From Desulfovibrio desulfuricans (GTDB lineage: Bacteria; Desulfobacterota; Desulfovibrionia; Desulfovibrionales; Desulfovibrionaceae), in NCBI RefSeq assembly GCF_024460775.1, contig NZ_JANFYZ010000013.1, positions 1-64,000 of the forward strand: a DNA stretch of 64,000 nt. Direction: 5' to 3'. Under the pieces are notes generated by a model. The model saw only the letters and a program-made list of their open reading frames with translations, did not search any database and was not told where the DNA came from. Numbering within the stretch: position 1 is the stretch's first letter; the number at the start of each line of letters is the position of its first letter. Shown piece after piece: positions 53,911-62,956 of this stretch. Made by a program: the position numbers and the translations under genes.

Positions 53911-55374
53911 CTAGACGCGTTCTCCCTTTCTGCGCATGATGACCACGCGCTTCATGGGGCCATCGCCCGTGCTGCGGGTCTGCACGTCAACAGCCTCTTG
54001 CAGGCACACGTGCACAATACGCCGATGGTACGAAGAAAGCGGCCTTGTGGAGTAGGAGCGCCCGCTCTGGCGCACCTTGTCTGCAAGAGCCAGAGCCATT
54101 TCGCGCAGTTTTTCATCCTGACGGCGGCGGTATTCACCGGCGTCAAGCTGCACCCGCACGGCAGCGTTCATGCCGCGCGATACAATGCGCGATATCATGT
54201 ATTGCAGGGCGGCAAGGGTCTGCCCTTCGCGGCCTATCAGAAGACCGGAGTCTTCATCGCAATCAATGCCCACATAAACCCTGCCACCGCCGATCTTGAC
54301 GGTGATGCCCACGCCGTCCCCAGTGATGGGGCGGATGAGCTTGCGCACGGTTTCATCCACAAGGGCTTCAAGCTTAGCGGCGTCAAGCTGCTCCAGAGGA
54401 GTAACCGGCAAACCTTCGCCTGCGGCTTCAAAATCATCTTCCAGTCCATCAACCGGGGCGTCAGGGCGCGGTGCGCGCTCGGGGCGATTGTTCTCGCGCT
54501 GTGGGGAACGGACCTCTGCCCTGCCGTTGCCCCTGCTGTCGGGGCGGTTATCTGAACGATTGTCAGGCCGGTTGTCCGGCCGGGAATCATTGCGTCGCCC
54601 TCTGGCTTCGCGTGCAGGAGTCTCGGCGGGATTAACCGCCTCCACGCCTTCGCCTTCGGCATTTCTGCCTGTGCGCTCGCGGCCCCGGTCGTTTCTGGAA
54701 TTTCTGCCGGAAGGCTTGGCGCCATTTCTGTCAGGCTTGCCGTTACGCTCACCCCGGCGGTCAAAAGGCCGATCAGCAGGTTTATCCAGCACATTGCCAT
54801 TAATGGCGGCGTCCAGCTCTTCTTCACTCTCAAAGGCGTCCAGAGACTGCGGCTTGCGGTTGCGGCCCCGGTTGCGCCTGTCATCCTGCTGGTTACGTCT
54901 GTCGTCTTGCTGATTGCGCTGAGGCCGGGCCTCCTGCTGGCGGTCGCGCCCATCGCCCCGGCCCTTTTCGGCCTGAACCTCCGGAGCGGTGGGAGCAACG
55001 GGAGCCTTGGGGGCTGACGGGGCAGACGATTCAGGTGCAGCCGTAGGTGCTTGCTCCTGCCGATTGCCGCCGTTTTTGCGCTGCTCCGCAGATCCGGCGT
55101 TCTCACTCGCAGATGCGGGCTGCCCGGCAGACGGCGCAGGGGCCGAAGCCCCTTCGCCGTTCTTTCTGCCCAGAATGCTTTCCATAGTTTCGCGCAGCTG
55201 CACGCGCCTTGCCCGAACCTTGGCCTTGCGCGCCCCCACGATGCCGAATATGCCGGACTTGGCGTCCTGCACTATTTCAATCTCGAGCTTTTCACGCGCT
55301 GTGTTGAAGTAGCCGCAGGCTTCCTCTATGGCGCTGTCGAGATCCTTTCCCTGGAATTCCTTAAATCCTTCCAT
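53911..55374 (-). CDS. jag: Jag/KhpB-type RNA-binding protein (KH and R3H domains)
   Basis: 487 aa from ATG 55374, preceded by AAGGGG. N-terminal Jag_N domain (residues 1-50: FKEFQGKDLDSAIEEACGYF...KSGIFGIVGARKAKV). A very long disordered linker of about 250 residues is rich in Arg, Asn, Asp, Gly and Pro (RNDRGRER, NRPDNRSD). The C-terminal KH-like (GREGQTLAALQYMISRIV) and R3H (ALADKVRQSGRS...SSYHRRIVHVCL) domains end the protein. The linker is far longer than usual. Binds RNA and helps cell-envelope regulation in other bacteria. Sits between mnmE and yidC. Confidence 0.92.
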   Translation of the reverse strand: MEGFKEFQGKDLDSAIEEACGYFNTAREKLEIEIVQDAKSGIFGIVGARKAKVRARRVQLRETMESILGRKNGEGASAPAPSAGQPASASENAGSAEQRKNGGNRQEQAPTAAPESSAPSAPKAPVAPTAPEVQAEKGRGDGRDRQQEARPQRNQQDDRRNQQDDRRNRGRNRKPQSLDAFESEEELDAAINGNVLDKPADRPFDRRGERNGKPDRNGAKPSGRNSRNDRGRERTGRNAEGEGVEAVNPAETPAREARGRRNDSRPDNRPDNRSDNRPDSRGNGRAEVRSPQRENNRPERAPRPDAPVDGLEDDFEAAGEGLPVTPLEQLDAAKLEALVDETVRKLIRPITGDGVGITVKIGGGRVYVGIDCDEDSGLLIGREGQTLAALQYMISRIVSRGMNAAVRVQLDAGEYRRRQDEKLREMALALADKVRQSGRSYSTRPLSSYHRRIVHVCLQEAVDVQTRSTGDGPMKRVVIMRRKGERV

Positions 55375-55414
55375 ACGAACCCCTTGCTGTGTCACGCGAA
55401 CCCGCCGGGGCGGC

Positions 55415-57064
55415 CTACTTCGCTGCGGATGTAGAGAACTTCTTCGCCATCATCCTCTGCTGCGCAATGGACAGGATGTTGTTGACCAGCCAGTACACCA
55501 CGAGGCCCGAGGGGAAGCTCAGGAACATGGCGGTGAAGATCAACGGCAGGAACATCATGATCTTCTGCTGGGTGGGATCAGTGGCCGGGGGGCTCATTTT
55601 CTGCTGGATAAACATGGTCAGGCCCATGATGACGGGCGTGATGTAGAACGGGTCTTTAGCCGAAAGGTCAGCCAGCCAGATGATGTCAGTGCCGGGCAGA
55701 TAGGTGATGAAGGGCGCGTGACGCAACTCGATGGACGTGAGCAGGGCCTGATACAGGCCAAAGAACACGGGCATCTGGATGAGAATGGGCACACAGCCGC
55801 TGGCCGGGTTAACCCCGTAGGTCTTGTAGAGCGCCATGACTTCCTTGTTCATGAGCTCCTTGTTGTCCTTGTGCTTCTCGCGGATAGCCACCATGTGCGG
55901 CTGAAGCTTCTTCATCTTTTCCATGGAGGCGTAGCTCTTGGCCGTAAGGGGCCAGAACAGGGCCTTGATGAGGACCGTCAGCAAAATGATGGCCACGCCC
56001 CAGTTGTTCACGTACTTCTGGAAAAATTCAAGCAGCCACAGCAAGCCCTTGGCGATCACATGGAACATGCCGAGGTCAATACTCTTGGCAAGCTGGTCAG
56101 AAACAGCGGCAAGCTTGGCGCGTTCCTTGGGGCCAACCCAGTAAGAAACCGTAAGTTCGCGCTCCTGGCCGGGGCCGAGCATCACTTCAGGCTCTTCAAC
56201 GGCAGCGCGGAACACGTTCTGCTGCATGCGGCCCTTGACGGTCACGTTGCTCGTGTCGCCAGGCAGCACCGCAGCAAGAAAATAGGTGCTCATGGTGCCA
56301 GCCCAGTAAATCTTGCCAGCAACCTGCGCACCTGTGGTTTCAAGCGTTTTGGGCGAAGATTCTTCGCCAAGGCTTCCATCGTTGTCCCAGGCAAGGCGCA
56401 TGGCATCGTAACGGTCGCCTGCGGCATTGCTGGCATCGGCGGCCACAGTGTAGCTGACGCGAACGCTGCGGGCCTGATCCGTGGTGTTCACCACGCGGAC
56501 TTTTTCGCGGATAAGATAGGTATCAGAGCTGAAGGTCATTTCGCGGATAACGCGCAGGTTGTCCACCTCGCCGTCAAAGCGCAGCACACCCTGCTGACCG
56601 GCACCGATATTCAGGCCATTTTCATTGCCTTCCACAGACCACTGGCCAGTGCTCCACGAGGGCTGGCTGTTCACCACCAGACCCAGCGGGGCAACTGCGG
56701 CGGTCTTGGGGTCAACAAGGTTGACCAGCGGGGAATCCACCGCGAGTCCAGTCTGATACTGCTTGAGCTTGAAGGAGCGTAGCGCGCCGCCGCCAGTGTG
56801 AAAAACGGCTTCATAAAGGGGGGAGTTGACCGTGAGGTCGCGGCCCGGGGCGGGCGTGAATACGGGCATGGCCTGCTGCGCGGTTGCGGCGGTCTGCTGG
56901 GCCTGTTGCTGCTGGGCAGCCTGCTGCTGCGCCTGCTGTTGCTGGGCAACAATGGCCGGATCAGGCTTGCGGACCCAGCCCATGTACTCGGACACGTAAC
57001 TCCAGCCCACAATAACGACGAGGCACAAAAGGATGGCGATGATCAGATTTTTTCCGTCTTGCAT
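55415..57064 (-). CDS. yidC: Membrane protein insertase YidC
   Basis: 549 aa from ATG 57064, aligned with the typical MQDGKNLIIAILLC beginning; a GTG at 57076 would overlap the ribosome site. TM1 is at residues 5-25. A Gln/Ala-rich linker follows, then the large periplasmic P1 domain (about 60-320). The conserved core of five helices starts near 350 (WGVAIILLTVLIKALFWPLTAKSYASM, GCVPILIQMPVFFGLYQAL). Gram-negative type. Inserts membrane proteins with or without Sec. Confidence 0.97.
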   Translation of the reverse strand: MQDGKNLIIAILLCLVVIVGWSYVSEYMGWVRKPDPAIVAQQQQAQQQAAQQQQAQQTAATAQQAMPVFTPAPGRDLTVNSPLYEAVFHTGGGALRSFKLKQYQTGLAVDSPLVNLVDPKTAAVAPLGLVVNSQPSWSTGQWSVEGNENGLNIGAGQQGVLRFDGEVDNLRVIREMTFSSDTYLIREKVRVVNTTDQARSVRVSYTVAADASNAAGDRYDAMRLAWDNDGSLGEESSPKTLETTGAQVAGKIYWAGTMSTYFLAAVLPGDTSNVTVKGRMQQNVFRAAVEEPEVMLGPGQERELTVSYWVGPKERAKLAAVSDQLAKSIDLGMFHVIAKGLLWLLEFFQKYVNNWGVAIILLTVLIKALFWPLTAKSYASMEKMKKLQPHMVAIREKHKDNKELMNKEVMALYKTYGVNPASGCVPILIQMPVFFGLYQALLTSIELRHAPFITYLPGTDIIWLADLSAKDPFYITPVIMGLTMFIQQKMSPPATDPTQQKIMMFLPLIFTAMFLSFPSGLVVYWLVNNILSIAQQRMMAKKFSTSAAK

Positions 57065-57072
57065 GAGGGCGT

Positions 57073-57336
57073 TCACTCCTGGGACAGTGGCGGGACGTCA
57101 CGGGGACGTCTTGGTGGTGGAACAGGATCATAGCCTGAACCGCCCCAGGGGTGGCAGCGGGCAAGACGCTTGAGCGCAAGCCAGCCGCCCCGGAATATGC
57201 CGTGGGTCATGATGGCCTCTGCGGCATAGGCGGAACAGGTGGGATAAAACCGACAGGCGGGGGGAAGCACTGGCGAGATGCAAAGCTGGTAAACGCGTAT
57301 GGGTAATATGCACAGATTACGCAGCAAATGACTCAT
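57073..57336 (-). CDS. yidD: Membrane protein insertion efficiency factor YidD
   Basis: 87 aa. The short amphipathic protein has the typical [26 protein letters not shown] (three conserved Cys), [19 protein letters not shown] and GGSGYDPVP. It overlaps rnpA by 4 nt (ATGA) and precedes yidC. Confidence 0.95.
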   Translation of the reverse strand: MSHLLRNLCILPIRVYQLCISPVLPPACRFYPTCSAYAAEAIMTHGIFRGGWLALKRLARCHPWGGSGYDPVPPPRRPRDVPPLSQE

Positions 57337-57737
57337 GGCAGCCCATCCAATGCCGGACGGCCCGGCTCTCGCCGAACCACGCGCCGCATCAGCGGCAAAA
57401 GCTCGGCGGCTACGCTGGCCAAATCCAGCGCAGCCTCTCCGGCATGCTTTTTAGCAACGGTAACGATGTCAGCTTCCTTGGGCAAATCGCTGCGATGCAG
57501 TCGATAAAATTCCCTCAGCAGCCTTTTGACGCGATTGCGCACAACAGCATTGCCTACCTTGCGGGAAACAGCCATGCCAGTGCGCGCAGCTAGACCGGGA
57601 CTATTGCCCGACAGCACAAAAACAAGGAAATGCTCGGTATGCAGACGCCTGCCCCGCTCATAGCACGCCACGAATTCCGCCCTTCGACGTATCCGCAGGT
57701 GCTGCGGCAAACCATTCTGATTCATGGGAATACCCAT
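57333..57737 (-). CDS. rnpA: Ribonuclease P protein component
   Basis: 134 aa. RNase P protein: [24 protein letters not shown] near the start and the RNR motif in [22 protein letters not shown]. Two starts are possible, ATG 57737 (MGIP) and ATG 57725 (MNQN), neither with a strong ribosome site. It lies between rpmH (24 nt) and yidD (4-nt overlap). No rnpB RNA was seen in the window. Confidence 0.96.
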   Translation of the reverse strand: MGIPMNQNGLPQHLRIRRRAEFVACYERGRRLHTEHFLVFVLSGNSPGLAARTGMAVSRKVGNAVVRNRVKRLLREFYRLHRSDLPKEADIVTVAKKHAGEAALDLASVAAELLPLMRRVVRREPGRPALDGLP

Positions 57738-57761
57738 GTAGAACGGGACAAGCCCGCCACG

Positions 57762-57896
57762 CTAGGCGCTCAGAACCTTACGGCCCTTGGCGCGGCGACG
57801 ACGGATGATGGCGCGCCCGCTGGGGGTGGCCATGCGGGTGCGGAACCCGTGAGTGCGGGCCCTTCTGATTTTGCTCGGCTGATATGTTCTTTTCAT
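57762..57896 (-). CDS. rpmH: 50S ribosomal protein L34
   Basis: 44 aa, beginning [19 protein letters not shown] and ending GRKVLSA, the universal L34 sequence. AAGGAG-like site upstream. First gene of the rpmH-rnpA-yidD-yidC-jag-mnmE operon, in the standard order; dnaA is not adjacent. Confidence 0.98.
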   Translation of the reverse strand: MKRTYQPSKIRRARTHGFRTRMATPSGRAIIRRRRAKGRKVLSA

Positions 57897-58282
57897 GGCA
57901 GACTCCTTAAAAAATTTCCGGCAGGGCCTTGGGCCGACCACCGGGGCGATGCGGCACGCCGGGCCTGAGCGGTTTTGGGGCTACCCCCCGGCTTTTAAGC
58001 GCAGAAGGGCAGCGTTGCCCTGGCGTTAAAATATATGGAACAAGCTACATACACGCCAGCAAGGTCTCCGTCAAGCGCCAGATTCCACATACAACGCGCG
58101 GCTATAATGCCCTTGTTGCAATTATGCCGCAAGAGTAAACGCGCCACGCTCAAAAAAATCTGAGAGCAACGCGTTCGCACATTTTTTTAGGCGGAAACTT
58201 CAAACCGACACAGGTGGATCGCACGGCAAGCCAGGTTCACACGCGCAGCCATCGCGAACCATGCTACCAGAATCTCAGGGCC
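57897..58282. other. Intergenic region upstream of rpmH
   Basis: 386 bp without a supported gene. Expected to carry the rpmH operon promoter. I looked for an origin of replication because rpmH often lies next to dnaA/oriC, but found no cluster of TTATCCACA-type DnaA boxes. Confidence 0.4.
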
Positions 58283-58924
58283 TTAAGGCCGGGCATTGGC
58301 CCTCGGCAACACATCATCCGCTGAAAAAGCCGATGGTGCCGGCACATCTGGCATAGCCCCGCCACCTGCACCGCCAATACTGCCCACAGACGATGCCGCT
58401 GCCGATGAATATGGCATGGGCGCAGAGCTTGGCGCTGGTGCAGCATTGGCCGATTTGGCCGGGCCAGTGGCAGAAGCGCCAGACGGGGCCTGCGCTGAAG
58501 CAGCGTTATTCATGGCCGGGATGGCGCTGCTGACAGGTGCCGGAAGAGATGTTTTGCCCACCCCCTTGGGCGCCGGGGATGTGGCGGACTGCGGGGCAGC
58601 CTTTGAAACCTTGACCTTGCGCTTTGCTTGACGCACCGGCGGTTTTTTGTCCGCCTGAGGAGTCATGGACAACTCCGGCACAGCCGCAGGATCCACAAAC
58701 CGCGCCCCTTCCAGCGCAATCTGCCGGGGCGTTACAAGAGTATTCCAATACAACCGCCCGCCACCGCTGTGCAGCCACACATCGGTAAGATTGGTGGCCC
58801 CGGAGGCCGTGTGAGCAGGAACCTGAGGCGGCAGGGGGACAGCCTCCACGGCAACCGCAACGGGAACGCGGCAAAGGGAAAACGCCCAAAAAGCAAGCAA
58901 TAGCATACCAACTGACTTGCGCAT
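58283..58924 (-). CDS. Secreted low-complexity Ala/Pro/Ser-rich hypothetical protein
   Basis: 213 aa from ATG 58924, preceded by AGAGGTGA; a GTG at 58933 also opens the frame. Signal peptide (MLLLAFWAFSLCRVPVAVAVEA). A short possible folded part follows (residues about 45-90: NLTDVWLHSGGGRLYWNTLVTP...LEGARFVDPAAVPEL). Then comes a long Ala/Pro/Ser/Gly-rich tail (SAAASSVGSIGGAGGG). The QIALEGARFVDPAAVPEL stretch is the only conserved-looking part. Function unknown. Confidence 0.6.
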   Translation of the reverse strand: MRKSVGMLLLAFWAFSLCRVPVAVAVEAVPLPPQVPAHTASGATNLTDVWLHSGGGRLYWNTLVTPRQIALEGARFVDPAAVPELSMTPQADKKPPVRQAKRKVKVSKAAPQSATSPAPKGVGKTSLPAPVSSAIPAMNNAASAQAPSGASATGPAKSANAAPAPSSAPMPYSSAAASSVGSIGGAGGGAMPDVPAPSAFSADDVLPRANARP

Positions 58925-59177
58925 AAAACTCACCTCTACTGCGCTTATCGGTCTTGAAGCAAAAAAACTTTAGCCTGCAAAAAAAGAAGGCGCGGGCACG
59001 GGGGAGAATGCAGAACGCCTGGGCATCATCAGCCACCGGCTGGCAAAGCCCGGCGTTGACAGGCAGCGCTGGCTTGGGCACATTCCCACTAACCGATTAA
59101 CTTCCAGAAATTCCATATTCACCGCGTATGACAGCATCGCGGTCATACGTTTCCATTCAAGCAATTCAGGAGTCCGC

Positions 59178-59741
59178 ATGTCCAGCAAGCCGGATTTAAC
59201 AGCAGCCCCCGCGATGCCAGCCCCCTGCATAACACTTATAGGCATGGCCGGAGCGGGTAAATCCACTGTGGGTTCAGCCCTGGCGCAGGAGCTGGGATGG
59301 GCTTTTGTTGACAGCGACCACCTGATCGAAGCCGCCTACGGCGCACGCCTGCAAGACATTACCGACAAATTGGGCAAGGCAGCCTTTCTGGATACCGAGG
59401 GCAAGGTAATCTGCGCCATCAAGGCCAACCGAACGGTCATAGCCACAGGCGGCAGCGTCATCTACCGCGATGCGGCCATGCGGCATCTGGCTGCGCTTGG
59501 GCCTGTTGTCTATATTGATGTGCCCTTTCATCTGATTGAAGAACGCATCGCCCGCAATCCTGAACGTGGCATTGCCATGAATCCCGGCGAGAAGCTTGAG
59601 GATATTTTTAACGAACGCAAGGCCCTGTACACATATTACGCAACCCTGCGTTGCCCCGCCGAGGGTAAAAATCCGGCCCAGTGCGCGCGCTGGATTCGCG
59701 ATCACCTGCCCGAGGGTTTTCTGAAAGGCGATGCAGCCTGA
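59178..59741 (+). CDS. Shikimate-kinase-like P-loop kinase, probably not a shikimate kinase
   Basis: 187 aa. Walker A GMAGAGKS at about 22-29, DSDHLIE in place of the metal-binding DxD, ATGGSVIY in the place of the GGG motif, and a lid segment ERIARNPERGIAMNPGE. Shikimate kinases carry an Arg in the ExxFR motif after the DxD; here the corresponding segment reads GKAAFLDTEGK and the Arg is missing. Some Desulfovibrio shikimate-kinase-like proteins are homoserine kinases, which is my preferred alternative from memory. Confidence 0.7.
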   Translation: MSSKPDLTAAPAMPAPCITLIGMAGAGKSTVGSALAQELGWAFVDSDHLIEAAYGARLQDITDKLGKAAFLDTEGKVICAIKANRTVIATGGSVIYRDAAMRHLAALGPVVYIDVPFHLIEERIARNPERGIAMNPGEKLEDIFNERKALYTYYATLRCPAEGKNPAQCARWIRDHLPEGFLKGDAA

Positions 59742-59911
59742 TCTGTCCCTTGCCGCACCAACACAGGCAAGAACAACTCGGCCCTTTTTCCCTAATTGCA
59801 TTGCCAGGGTCTAATCCGACCCATTCTGCATCTCAGGCTCGGCCCACTGGTGCTATCCTGCCTGTGCCATGGGCACCGTCGCTCACCCGGATACACCTGC
59901 GTCACGCAAAA

Positions 59912-59938
59912 AAACAAAAGCGGGGCCGAAACCCCGCT
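59912..59938 (-). terminator. Intrinsic terminator of the lipoprotein gene
   Basis: On the minus strand AGCGGGG and CCCCGCT pair around a short loop and are followed by TTTTGTTTTTTT. It lies about 100 nt past the stop at 60039. Confidence 0.85.
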
Positions 59939-60038
59939 GAAATCTCTTCACGAACGGCGACACACCGAGCGTGGAACATCCGCTCCGGCAGAACGCAGCG
60001 CCAGGCAGCGCGCAACCAGAGCGGCGTTACTACTTTTG

Positions 60039-60620
60039 CTAATACTGCCAGGTCGAACCGTCAAAACGGATCAGTTCGTTAATGTTGCGAGCCTTGACCT
60101 GTTCGCAAGAAGCAGTAGACATAGCTTCCTGACGGGTCTTGCCACGGCAATCCATTACCCTTTCCTGATACCGGATAAAGCCGACGTACTGACCAGTGGG
60201 GCTGGGGCGCAATTCAGTGGTCACGTTGGAAGAGTCCACATCAATGTAGGTCCCCACGTAATCCTTGCCGTCCTGGCGCACTTCCCTGGAAGACTTGGAA
60301 GGCATCACAGTGCGGGCAGCCTGAGCAGCCAGCTTGTGGCCCACCATAGTGAGTTCGGCGGCGACCTGAGCTTCGGTCTTCGCGCCTTTTTTGGTGGCAA
60401 CGGGCTTAACTTCAGCCGCTTTTTCGGCCTTGGTTTTACCCTTCTTGCCCTTAGCGTCCTTGGCAGGAGCTACAGGGGCCGGGGTCGGTTCAGGGGCTGC
60501 GGTCTGTTCCTGCGGCTGAGCGGGCTTTATTTCTTCATCAGTGGAAGAAGAGCCGCCAAACCAGGCGCAACCGCCAGTGGTCAACCCCAACGTGAGAATG
60601 AGTGCCAGAATCTTACGCAT
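60039..60620 (-). CDS. Lipoprotein of unknown function
   Basis: 193 aa. Signal peptide with lipobox (TTGGC), then a Pro/Ala/Lys-rich linker (residues 30-85). A C-terminal domain of about 100 residues contains SSNVTTELRPSPTGQYVGFIRYQERVMDCRGKT and two Cys that could form a disulfide. No known family recognised. It follows the VWA-OmpA gene on the same strand, with a terminator between (60637-60669), and has its own terminator at 59912-59938. Confidence 0.8.
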   Translation of the reverse strand: MRKILALILTLGLTTGGCAWFGGSSSTDEEIKPAQPQEQTAAPEPTPAPVAPAKDAKGKKGKTKAEKAAEVKPVATKKGAKTEAQVAAELTMVGHKLAAQAARTVMPSKSSREVRQDGKDYVGTYIDVDSSNVTTELRPSPTGQYVGFIRYQERVMDCRGKTRQEAMSTASCEQVKARNINELIRFDGSTWQY

Positions 60621-60636
60621 GTGCCATGCACCTCAT

Positions 60637-60669
60637 AAAAAGCCGGGCGGCATACACCACCCGGCTTTT
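60637..60669 (-). terminator. Intrinsic terminator of the VWA-OmpA gene
   Basis: AAAAGCCGGG pairs with CCCGGCTTTT (10-bp stem), giving a T-run on the minus strand after the stem. It separates the two envelope genes. Confidence 0.85.
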
Positions 60670-60703
60670 GCTTTAATTCGACTGACGCGAAGACGCTCCG
60701 AGA

Positions 60704-61699
60704 TTACTCGAAGGACACTTCGGTGCGCCGGTTCATGGCGCGACCTTCGTCGGTCTTGTTGTCATACTTGAAGGACTTGCCGCGGCCAATGGCGGTCATG
60801 CGGCTGGAGGGGATGCCCTGCTTCACGAGGTAGTTCTTCACGGAGCTGGCGCGTTCCTGCGAAAGCTTCATGTTGTAAGCATCGGAACCCACAAAGTCGG
60901 TCCAGCCGGAGAGAACAACGCGCTTGTTGGGGTTGTTCTTGATCAGGGTGGCGGCTTCGTTCAGGATGCCCATGGCCTTGCCGTCAAGAGCATAGGAATT
61001 GAAAGCGAAGTGCACGCCGCGCAGCACGATGACGTCTTCGTCCTTGCAGAACACGGAAAGCACAAAGCGTTCAACAGCGGCATCGCTGGTGGCCAGTTCT
61101 TCACCACGCACCACAACGGCGTTGGAGTTCAGGGCGCCGATCTTTTTGATGGTGGCTTCACCATTGGGGGTGTCGGCCAGGGAGATCACATGCACAACCA
61201 GGTTACGCTGGCTGGCGTACATCTGGCTCACAACCTGCACGAGGTCGGTACCACGGTTGTTGTCGCCGTCGGTCACGAGGATCAGGGCGGCGTCGCGCTT
61301 CATGCTGGAGATGAAGGGTTCATACGCCTGCAGGCCGTTGCCCATGCTGGTCATGCGGCCAAAAATATCAAAGTTGCTGCTCAGCTTCTTGAGGCCAGCG
61401 GCCATGGCGGCGCGATCCCAAGGACCCTGGGCAATGATGGCGCCGTTGGGCGAAAGGGTGTGCAAGCCACCATTGTAGCTCAGAGCGGGGATAGCGGCGT
61501 TGATGCGCGTAAGCACATTTTTGGCCACAACAATCTTGTCCTGCTTCAGCTTGTCGTTCTTCATCATCATGGAACCAGAATAGTCCACTACGAAGTCGAA
61601 GCTCTCAATTTTCTTGTTACAAGCCGGAGCGGCCGCAGCGGCCACGGCGTAGCTCAGAACAAGAGCGGCCGCAAGAGCAAGAAGACGAAACGATTTCAT
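60704..61699 (-). CDS. Secreted protein with VWA and OmpA-like domains
   Basis: 331 aa from ATG 61699, preceded by GGGAGG. Signal peptide (LLALAAALVLSYAVAAAAA). VWA domain (about 30-220) with an intact MIDAS motif DYSGSM and the later TDGDNN. C-terminal OmpA-type peptidoglycan-binding domain (about 235-331: LSGWTDFVGSDAYNMKLSQERASSVKNYL...RAMNRRTEVSF). It probably tethers a metal-dependent adhesion/scaffold domain to the cell wall. Such combinations occur in Desulfovibrio envelopes; partner unknown. Confidence 0.9.
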   Translation of the reverse strand: MKSFRLLALAAALVLSYAVAAAAAPACNKKIESFDFVVDYSGSMMMKNDKLKQDKIVVAKNVLTRINAAIPALSYNGGLHTLSPNGAIIAQGPWDRAAMAAGLKKLSSNFDIFGRMTSMGNGLQAYEPFISSMKRDAALILVTDGDNNRGTDLVQVVSQMYASQRNLVVHVISLADTPNGEATIKKIGALNSNAVVVRGEELATSDAAVERFVLSVFCKDEDVIVLRGVHFAFNSYALDGKAMGILNEAATLIKNNPNKRVVLSGWTDFVGSDAYNMKLSQERASSVKNYLVKQGIPSSRMTAIGRGKSFKYDNKTDEGRAMNRRTEVSFE

Positions 61700-62014
61700 A
61701 CTGCCTCCCAAACGTTGTTAGTGTCGTCGATTACCGTCAACAACAGTAAATCGCGGTGTGCCCGCCACGTTACCGGCTCACTCACAGCCATAGGCCTTGG
61801 AGACGGCAACTGCCTTTCACATACCCGCGTTTAGGAAAAACCGCAAGTTGTAAATAGGAAACACTCTTTCGCTTTTTCATCACAGTCCAACTGCAACGTA
61901 CATCCGATTATTTCCCTTTGTCAGCAAAAATCCGGCGGCTGACCCCGCTCTGCCGCCAGCGCTGGACAGCCCGCCGGGGCTGAGGCATACTTTGTCAAGA
62001 ACCAAGGATTTTCC
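61700..62014. other. Divergent intergenic region
   Basis: 315 bp between the minus-strand VWA-OmpA gene and the plus-strand DapF-like gene. It should carry both promoters. I saw no cobalamin riboswitch box (GCCACTG-type) before the cbiD operon. Confidence 0.4.
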
Positions 62015-62953
62015 ATGCCTGCACTGACTTTTTCCAAATGGAGCCCCGGGGGCAACACCACCCTGCTTTTTCCCGACGCTGGCCAGCGCCCGGCAGAACA
62101 GGCGCGTCTGGCGTCTTTGGCGCTGGATTCTTCCATGCTTGGGGGCGAACAGGCGGGATTTGTGAACCTGTCCCAGCATAAACTGCGTATGGCGGGCGGT
62201 GAATTTTGCGTCAATGCCAGCCGCGCCGTGGGGGCCTTGCTGGCATACACTGCCCAATATTCAGGCCCGGAACAGGGAGTGCTGGACGGAATTGCCCCTC
62301 GCAGTGAACAAAAAACCGAAGCTGCTGCCCCAGCAGAACACCCTGTCCGCCTTGATGAAATCCAGGTTTCCGGCTGGCAGACTCCTGTACGCCTGCGCAC
62401 CCGCGGCTCCGCCCCGCTCTGGCAGGTGGAGGCTCTGCTGCGCCTCCCTGAATATTCCATTACTACTATAGAAAAAGGCGCGCATCTGGTGCGCCTGCCG
62501 GGCATCTGCCATCTGCTGCTTGGCGGGGCAACGCATCCCCTGCCTGATGACTGCCATGCAGTGGCCGCCCAGTTACGCCAACAGCACGGCCTTGAGGTCG
62601 AGCCTGCCGCGGGCGTTATCTGGTGGCGGGAATGTCAGGGCCTGCTGGACATGCTGCCCCTTGTGCATGTGCGCGATGCCGGAACAACATTTCTTGAGAA
62701 TGCCTGCGGTTCCGGTGCCTTGGCCCTGGCCTTGTGCCTTGCGCGCGCAGGCACGCGCCGCACTTTCTCTATCATGCAGCCCGGCGGCTCGGCCCTGGAC
62801 GTGCGGCTGTTTGCTGAAAGTGGCCTTGATATGGCTGGCATAGACGGCCCGGTGTCGCTTGTGGCACGTGGCAAGGTCTGGCTGCCTGATCCAGACTCCC
62901 GCCCTGGCTTGACCCAAAAGCTGGCATCCAGTTTGTCACCCAATTTGAGCTGA
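62015..62953 (+). CDS. DapF/PhzF-fold epimerase-like protein upstream of cbiD
   Basis: 312 aa with the two-domain layout of diaminopimelate epimerase. The first catalytic Cys lies in GGEFCVNASRA (Cys65) and the second in NACGSGALALAL (Cys231). Both motifs are intact, so PLP-independent racemase/epimerase activity is likely. GGEFC is closer to CntK/histidine racemases than to housekeeping DapF. The region 95-200 diverges from DapF. It is separated from cbiD by 3 nt, so the two are co-transcribed, an unexplained partnership. Confidence 0.75.
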   Translation: MPALTFSKWSPGGNTTLLFPDAGQRPAEQARLASLALDSSMLGGEQAGFVNLSQHKLRMAGGEFCVNASRAVGALLAYTAQYSGPEQGVLDGIAPRSEQKTEAAAPAEHPVRLDEIQVSGWQTPVRLRTRGSAPLWQVEALLRLPEYSITTIEKGAHLVRLPGICHLLLGGATHPLPDDCHAVAAQLRQQHGLEVEPAAGVIWWRECQGLLDMLPLVHVRDAGTTFLENACGSGALALALCLARAGTRRTFSIMQPGGSALDVRLFAESGLDMAGIDGPVSLVARGKVWLPDPDSRPGLTQKLASSLSPNLS

Positions 62954-62956
62954 CGC

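Noticed and set aside
57897..58282. Possible replication origin near rpmH
   Set aside because: No DnaA-box cluster and no dnaA next to rpmH.
61840..62014. Possible cobalamin riboswitch before the cbiD operon
   Set aside because: No B12-box-like sequence or the expected paired elements could be found by eye.
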